Shown piece by piece: positions 58,976 through 64,000 of a stretch of DNA of 64,000 bases. The DNA comes from Candidatus Nitrosotalea bavarica (GTDB lineage: Archaea; Thermoproteota; Nitrososphaeria; Nitrososphaerales; Nitrosopumilaceae), in the NCBI RefSeq assembly GCF_900167955.1, contig NZ_FUYK01000005.1:1-64000 (forward strand), in the 5' to 3' direction. Both the position numbers and the translations under genes were made by a program. The stretch's first letter is position 1; every line of letters begins with the position of its first letter. A model generated the notes under the pieces. That model was not told where the DNA came from. It was given only the letters and a program-made list of their open reading frames with translations, and did not search any database.

Positions 58976-60916
58976 TTGCTAGAAAATCCAAGCTTTGAGC
59001 TAGTATCTGAATTTGCCCCAACAGGAGACCAGCCAAATGCCATAGAAAAATTAGTAGAAGGAGTAAGAAAAAAACAAGTCCAAACTCTACTTGGAGTAAC
59101 AGGCAGTGGCAAGACATTTACAGTTGCAAACGTAGTGGCACGAACTGGAAAAAAGACGCTTGTCATTTCACACAACAAAACTTTAGCTGCACAGCTTTAT
59201 GCAGAACTAAAACAGTTCTTTCCAAAAAACAATGTAGGATATTTTGTATCATATTATGACTATTACCAGCCCGAGAGCTATATTCCACAGACTGACACAT
59301 ATATCGAAAAAGACACCCAGATTAACGAAAAGATAGAAAAGTTGCGTCTAGAGGCAACTGCAATGCTCTTGTCTGGAGAGCCCACCATCATAGTTTCCAC
59401 AGTATCATGCATCTATTCCCTTGGCTCACCTAGCGAGTGGGAAGAGATGTCGATTACCATAGAAAAAGGTGCGGATGTCGGAAGAGGCACACTGATAAAA
59501 AAACTAGTCAATGCGCGATATGACAGAAATGATACCGAACTTTTAGCAGGAAGATTTCGAATCAAGGGAGATACAATTGATATCATTCCAGCATACTCGG
59601 ATTCAGTTGTAAGAATCTCACTATTTGGCGATGAGATTGACAAGATAACAATTTGTGATCCAGTATCGCTTCAAGTAAAAAAACAAGTCTCCAGAATCAA
59701 GATTTATCCTGCAAAGCACTATCTAGTTGCAGCAGATGTAAGAAAAATTGCAGTCCAGTCAATTAGAAATGATCTCAAACAAAGACTGACAGAACTTCCA
59801 GAGCTTGAAAGGCAAAGACTAGAGATGAGAACAAAATATGATTTGGAGATGATTGAAGAATTAGGATACTGTTCTGGGATTGAGAATTATTCAAGACATT
59901 TTGATGGAAGAGCTCCTGGCGAGCCTCCTTTTTGTCTAATTGATTTCTTTGGAGATGATTTTTTACTAGTGATTGATGAATCTCATGTTACCTTGCCACA
60001 GCTACACGGAATGTATAAGGGTGATCATACAAGAAAAAAATCTCTAATAGACTATGGTTTTAGATTACCAAGTGCATTTGATAACAGACCACTCAAGTTT
60101 GAAGAGTTTGAAAAATATATTAGAAACACAATCTTTGTTTCTGCAACACCAAATGATTATGAAAAAGGTAAGAGCTCCCAGATCGTAGAACAACTAATCA
60201 GACCTACAGGCCTTGTGGATCCAGTAGTGGAAGTAAGAAAAACAGAGAATCAAATGGATGATTTGATATCAGAGATAAAAAAACGAGTAGACAAAAACCA
60301 ACGTGTACTAGTTACAACTCTAACAAAAAGAATGGCAGAAGACTTGGCAGAATATCTGTCAAAAAATAAAGTAAAGGTAAGATACCTACATTCAGAGATT
60401 GAAAACCTGCAAAGAACTGAGATCATCAGGCAGTTAAGGCTAGGCGAGTTTGATGTCCTAGTAGGCATAAATCTCCTAAGAGAAGGCCTTGACATACCCG
60501 AAGTTGCCCTTGTTGCCATCCTAGATGCAGACAAGGAAGGATTTTTGAGAAATGCCACCAGTCTAATCCAGACATTTGGAAGAGCTGCAAGAAATCTCGA
60601 TGGTTCGGTCATAATGTATGCTGATAGAATTACTCAATCTATGAAAAATGCAATATCAGAAACTGAACGAAGAAGAAACAAGCAGATAGAGCATAATCAG
60701 AAAATGGGAATCACGCCAGCTTCAATCATAAAATCAATTCCACAGCAGACAATTGTTCTAGATGAGACAAAACACATGTCAAGGCACGATATACAAACAC
60801 TCGCAATAGAAATTGAGACTGCAATGAAGCGATTTGCAGAAGAATTAGATTTTGAAAATGCAATTGAATATCGAGATAAATTAGCAAAGATTCAAAGACA
60901 ATTAAGAAATGAATGA
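58976..60916 (+). CDS. uvrB: Excinuclease ABC subunit UvrB
   Basis: Walker A G-V-T-G-S-G-K-T lies at residues 40-47. The beta-hairpin is [17 protein letters not shown], followed by V-I-D-E-S-H, the helicase C-terminal motifs and a UVR motif near the end ([11 protein letters not shown]). UvrB verifies damage and loads UvrC in nucleotide excision repair. The start is TTG. At 646 residues it is complete. This bacterial-type system is present in mesophilic archaea and presumably came by transfer. It overlaps uvrA by 8 bp. Confidence 0.98.
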   Translation: MLENPSFELVSEFAPTGDQPNAIEKLVEGVRKKQVQTLLGVTGSGKTFTVANVVARTGKKTLVISHNKTLAAQLYAELKQFFPKNNVGYFVSYYDYYQPESYIPQTDTYIEKDTQINEKIEKLRLEATAMLLSGEPTIIVSTVSCIYSLGSPSEWEEMSITIEKGADVGRGTLIKKLVNARYDRNDTELLAGRFRIKGDTIDIIPAYSDSVVRISLFGDEIDKITICDPVSLQVKKQVSRIKIYPAKHYLVAADVRKIAVQSIRNDLKQRLTELPELERQRLEMRTKYDLEMIEELGYCSGIENYSRHFDGRAPGEPPFCLIDFFGDDFLLVIDESHVTLPQLHGMYKGDHTRKKSLIDYGFRLPSAFDNRPLKFEEFEKYIRNTIFVSATPNDYEKGKSSQIVEQLIRPTGLVDPVVEVRKTENQMDDLISEIKKRVDKNQRVLVTTLTKRMAEDLAEYLSKNKVKVRYLHSEIENLQRTEIIRQLRLGEFDVLVGINLLREGLDIPEVALVAILDADKEGFLRNATSLIQTFGRAARNLDGSVIMYADRITQSMKNAISETERRRNKQIEHNQKMGITPASIIKSIPQQTIVLDETKHMSRHDIQTLAIEIETAMKRFAEELDFENAIEYRDKLAKIQRQLRNE

Positions 60917-63728
60917 CAAGTTAATCATCCGTGGTGCAAGGGAGCACAATCTAAAAAACATCAATGTGGATATTCCAAAGAATAAACTAGTAGTAATCAC
61001 AGGATTATCAGGATCTGGAAAATCAACACTTGCTTTTGATACAATATATGCAGAAGGACAGCGAAGATATGTCGAGTCACTTTCATCATATGCAAGACAG
61101 TTCCTCGAGATGATGAACAAACCCGATGTTGATTCAATTGAAGGTTTGTCCCCTGCCATATCAATACAACAAAAGACGACAAGCAAAAATCCAAGGTCAA
61201 CAGTTGGAACAATAACAGAAATTTATGATTATCTAAGATTGCTATATGCAAGAATTGGTACACCTCACTGTCCAAGATGCGCACGTAAAATATCAAACCA
61301 GTCAGTTGAATCAATTTGTGAATCAATTCTCAAAGAATCTGAAGGAAAAAAGATCTTAATTCTTGCATCACTTGTTAGAAGGAAAAAAGGAACTTATGAG
61401 AAATTATTTGAAGATGTAAAAAAACAAGGATATTCAAGAATCAGAATAGATGGAGAAATTATAGAGATAACCGGTGAGTTTCCAACACTTGACAAGCAAA
61501 AGTGGCACAACATAGAAATCGTAGTTGACAGAGTCAAGGCATCTTGGGAAGAAAAAAGTAGGTTATACGAATCAATCCAAACAGCTCTCAAGGCAGGAAA
61601 AGGAGATGTCATGGTTGTTGATACCGAGGAAAAAATCTATTCTCAAAATAACGCATGCCCATTTTGTGGAATCTCAATAGGGGAGCTAGAACCTAGAGGA
61701 TTTTCATTCAACTCTCCATTTGGAGCATGCAAGACATGTCATGGCCTAGGAGTAAAGTTGGAGTTTGAGATGGATTTACTAATCCCAGACAAGACAAAAT
61801 CAATCCTAGATGGGGCAATAGTTCCATGGTCAGGTAGATTTTCATCATTTAGAAGACAAACACTAAGAGATGTTGGAAAAAAATACGACTTTGATTTGAT
61901 GACTCCAATTAACAAAATGACTCCAAAACAATTGGAGGTTATTTTGTATGGAAGTGGGGAAGCTGTAAAGTTTTCATACGAATCCAAATCAACTGATTCC
62001 AGATGGGAGTATACAAATACTTTTCATGGCGTAATACCGAGTCTTCAGAAAAATTTTGCAGAAACTGATTCTGAATCAAAAAGAGAAGAGTTATCCAAAT
62101 TCATGCGGGAGACCCCATGCAACACATGCAAGGGCAGAAGGCTAAAAGATGAGGCACTTGCAGTCTCGATTAATTCATCATCCATAATGGATGTGTGTGA
62201 CTTGTCAATTGATTCGTGTTACGAGTTTTTCAAAAATCTTCAGCTAAGTGAGACTGAAAGATATATTGCGAAATCCATTTTAAAAGAAGTTCTCTCAAGA
62301 CTTGAATTTCTAAAAAATGTTGGACTAAATTATCTTACACTTAATCGAGTAAGTTCTACACTGTCAGGAGGAGAAGCTCAGAGAATAAGACTTGCAACAC
62401 AGATAGGATCAAACTTAACAGGAGTACTCTATGTTCTTGACGAGCCAACAATTGGACTACACCAAAGAGACAATGCAAAACTAATCAAGACATTGACTAA
62501 GCTTCGTGATTTAGGAAATACAATACTGGTAGTAGAGCATGATGAAGAAGTAATGCGCAACTCTGATTGGATTATAGACTTGGGGCCAGGTGCAGGAGTC
62601 CATGGAGGAAACGTGGTCTTTGAAGGAACGATAAACGAAATTCTAAAAAGTGAAAAATCAGTTACGGCAAAATATCTCAAAAATCATGATGCGATAAAAC
62701 TTGCAAAAAGAAAACATGAACAAAAAGGCAAGTTGGTCCTAAAAGGTGCAGCAGAGAACAATCTCAAAAATATTGATGTCGAGTTCCCGCTTGGCATGAT
62801 GATTACTGTAACAGGAGTGTCAGGCTCTGGAAAATCTACTCTAATAAACGACATATTGTACAAGGCATTGGCATCAGAAATTTATGGTTCCATAGACAGA
62901 CCAGGCAGACACAAGGCAATCACTGGCATGAGTGAGATAGACAAAGTGATAGGGATAGACCAATCTCCAATAGGACGTACTCCGCGCTCAAATCCTGCTA
63001 CATACATTGGCGCATTTACTCCAATTAGGGAACTATATGCAGGAACAGAACTGTCAAAGGAGCGAGGATATACCCCGGGCCAGTTTTCATTCAACGTTGC
63101 AGATGGCAGGTGTTTTGCATGTGAGGGAGACGGTGTCAAAAAGATAGAGATGCAGTTTCTATCAGATGTATACGTAGTATGTGATGAATGTAAAGGCAAG
63201 CGGTACAATTCTGAAACACTTGCAGTCCACTATAAAGACAAAAATATTTCAGACATTCTTGCAATGACAGTAGTAGAAGCATTGGAATTTTTTACAAACA
63301 TTCCTTCAATTCAGAGAAAGCTACAGACAGTGGTAGACGTTGGTCTGGGATACATCAAACTTGGGCAAGCCGCTACAACATTGTCAGGCGGAGAGGCCCA
63401 GCGTGTAAAACTTTCATCAGAATTATCAAAGCGTGACACTGGAAGAACAGTCTACATCTTGGACGAGCCAACAACCGGACTTCACTTTGCAGATGTGCAA
63501 AAATTACTTGAAGTGTTAAACAGACTAGTAAAACTTGGAAATACAATAATCATAATAGAACATAACATGGATGTCATAAAAAATTCTGACTGGATAATTG
63601 ATTTGGGTCCAGAGGGAGGTGACGGAGGCGGAACAATTGTTGCAACCGGTACTCCAGAGCAAGTAGCACAAAACCCAAGAAGCTATACTGGTCAATATCT
63701 GAAACGTATCTTAAAAAATGACTCTTGA
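60909..63728 (+). CDS. uvrA: Excinuclease ABC subunit UvrA
   Basis: Two ABC ATPase modules are seen: Walker [10 protein letters not shown] at 32-40 and G-V-S-G-S-G-K-S-T in the second half, with signature L-S-G-G-E-A-Q-R in each. Three Cys clusters follow the family's zinc sites (C-P-R-C, C-P-F-C ... C-K-T-C, C-F-A-C ... C-D-E-C). UvrA scans DNA for lesions with UvrB. Its 939 residues are normal. The gene overlaps uvrB by 8 bp and uvrC by 11 bp. Confidence 0.98.
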   Translation: MNDKLIIRGAREHNLKNINVDIPKNKLVVITGLSGSGKSTLAFDTIYAEGQRRYVESLSSYARQFLEMMNKPDVDSIEGLSPAISIQQKTTSKNPRSTVGTITEIYDYLRLLYARIGTPHCPRCARKISNQSVESICESILKESEGKKILILASLVRRKKGTYEKLFEDVKKQGYSRIRIDGEIIEITGEFPTLDKQKWHNIEIVVDRVKASWEEKSRLYESIQTALKAGKGDVMVVDTEEKIYSQNNACPFCGISIGELEPRGFSFNSPFGACKTCHGLGVKLEFEMDLLIPDKTKSILDGAIVPWSGRFSSFRRQTLRDVGKKYDFDLMTPINKMTPKQLEVILYGSGEAVKFSYESKSTDSRWEYTNTFHGVIPSLQKNFAETDSESKREELSKFMRETPCNTCKGRRLKDEALAVSINSSSIMDVCDLSIDSCYEFFKNLQLSETERYIAKSILKEVLSRLEFLKNVGLNYLTLNRVSSTLSGGEAQRIRLATQIGSNLTGVLYVLDEPTIGLHQRDNAKLIKTLTKLRDLGNTILVVEHDEEVMRNSDWIIDLGPGAGVHGGNVVFEGTINEILKSEKSVTAKYLKNHDAIKLAKRKHEQKGKLVLKGAAENNLKNIDVEFPLGMMITVTGVSGSGKSTLINDILYKALASEIYGSIDRPGRHKAITGMSEIDKVIGIDQSPIGRTPRSNPATYIGAFTPIRELYAGTELSKERGYTPGQFSFNVADGRCFACEGDGVKKIEMQFLSDVYVVCDECKGKRYNSETLAVHYKDKNISDILAMTVVEALEFFTNIPSIQRKLQTVVDVGLGYIKLGQAATTLSGGEAQRVKLSSELSKRDTGRTVYILDEPTTGLHFADVQKLLEVLNRLVKLGNTIIIIEHNMDVIKNSDWIIDLGPEGGDGGGTIVATGTPEQVAQNPRSYTGQYLKRILKNDS

Positions 63729-64000
63729 CATATCAAAAATAACAATTCCATCACACCCAGGAATCTATATTATGAAAGATTCCGGGGACAAGATATTATA
63801 TATTGGAAAAGCAAAGAATCTAAAAAATCGTGTCAAATCATATTTTTTGAAAAATCAAAATTATAAGACTCAGAAACTTGTGGAGAAAATTTACGATATT
63901 GAGTTTGTCTTGACAGATAACGAAGAGGAGGCATTTTTACTAGAGGCCAACATGATCAAACGATACAGACCTCCATACAATATTGAACTTAAGGACCAAC
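63718..64000 (+). CDS. uvrC: Excinuclease ABC subunit UvrC, N-terminal part (cut by window end)
   Basis: The frame starts at ATG 63718 inside the end of uvrA and runs off the window after 94 codons. G-I-Y at residues 15-17 and Y-I-G at 28-30, followed by K-A-K-N-L-K-N-R-V and later [13 protein letters not shown], are the GIY-YIG nuclease domain of UvrC. UvrC makes the dual incision in nucleotide excision repair. The order B-A-C with overlaps indicates one operon. Confidence 0.97.
   Translation, partial: MTLDISKITIPSHPGIYIMKDSGDKILYIGKAKNLKNRVKSYFLKNQNYKTQKLVEKIYDIEFVLTDNEEEAFLLEANMIKRYRPPYNIELKDQ

Noticed and set aside
60250-62680. Minus-strand frames inside uvrB and uvrA
   Set aside because: They lie fully within genes with complete family motifs and read as Ser/Phe-rich antisense products.

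Overview
The window looks like chromosomal DNA of a Thaumarchaeon (Nitrososphaerota, the ammonia-oxidising archaea), AT-rich and densely coding. The signs are: many small leaderless genes with TATA-like boxes about 25-30 bp before the start; many Lrp/AsnC regulators; several exported proteins ending in a PEF(G) motif, a hydrophobic helix and a basic tail, the PEFG-CTERM type typical of Thaumarchaeota; recurring thaumarchaeal exported modules (the W-I-K-N-N-A module and the K-C-x-x-G-L module); and a bacterial-type uvrBAC operon next to archaeal-type genes. A Kdp potassium pump, an exported gamma-carbonic anhydrase and a secreted S53 (usually acid-active) peptidase would suit an acid-tolerant member such as Nitrosotalea. 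That placement is inference: no amo, rRNA or tRNA gene is visible here.

Layout. 1-3.8 kb: a 9-bp tandem repeat, two frameshifted genes (an exported protein and a YkgJ-type Cys-cluster protein), and an Lrp / response-regulator cluster. 3.8-8.4 kb: exported proteins and a NiCoT nickel/cobalt permease divergent from a winged-helix regulator. 8.4-13.5 kb: kdpA-kdpB-kdpC plus a 28-codon kdpF-like gene placed last, divergent from an Lrp-type regulator. 13.5-16.7 kb: exported gamma-carbonic anhydrase flanked by copies of a small hairpin repeat, a ZIP-family transporter, and a pentapeptide-repeat protein. 16.7-23.5 kb: nitroreductase, double CDGSH Fe-S protein, S53 peptidase, PEF-CTERM protein, several tiny zinc-ribbon genes. 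23.6-27.2 kb: a three-gene coiled-coil / SPFH / zinc-ribbon operon with a PhoU-like (DUF47) gene alongside, resembling bacterial envelope-stress clusters. 27.3-41 kb: surface and membrane proteins, including a CAP-domain protein, a 967-aa Ig-repeat adhesin-like protein, a beta-propeller protein and an MHS-type transporter. 41-51 kb: small regulators (CBS pair, PAS-histidine kinase), a YyaL-type thioredoxin-domain protein, RidA-like and DHH proteins. 51.6-58.9 kb: central metabolism (citrate synthase, glycerate kinase, a short iron-type alcohol dehydrogenase that could be a succinic semialdehyde reductase, an F420-type LLM oxidoreductase, an FMN-binding protein). 59-64 kb: uvrB-uvrA-uvrC, with uvrC cut by the window edge.

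Themes. The window is rich in metal handling and envelope functions: Ni/Co uptake, ZIP uptake, K+ uptake, external carbonic anhydrase, and at least eight zinc-ribbon proteins under 80 residues, some with no other domain. Three genes carry single-base shifts, two of them in homopolymer runs, so either the assembly has indel errors or these are young pseudogenes. The least explained features are the hairpin repeat family, the micro zinc-ribbon set, and the SPFH operon.
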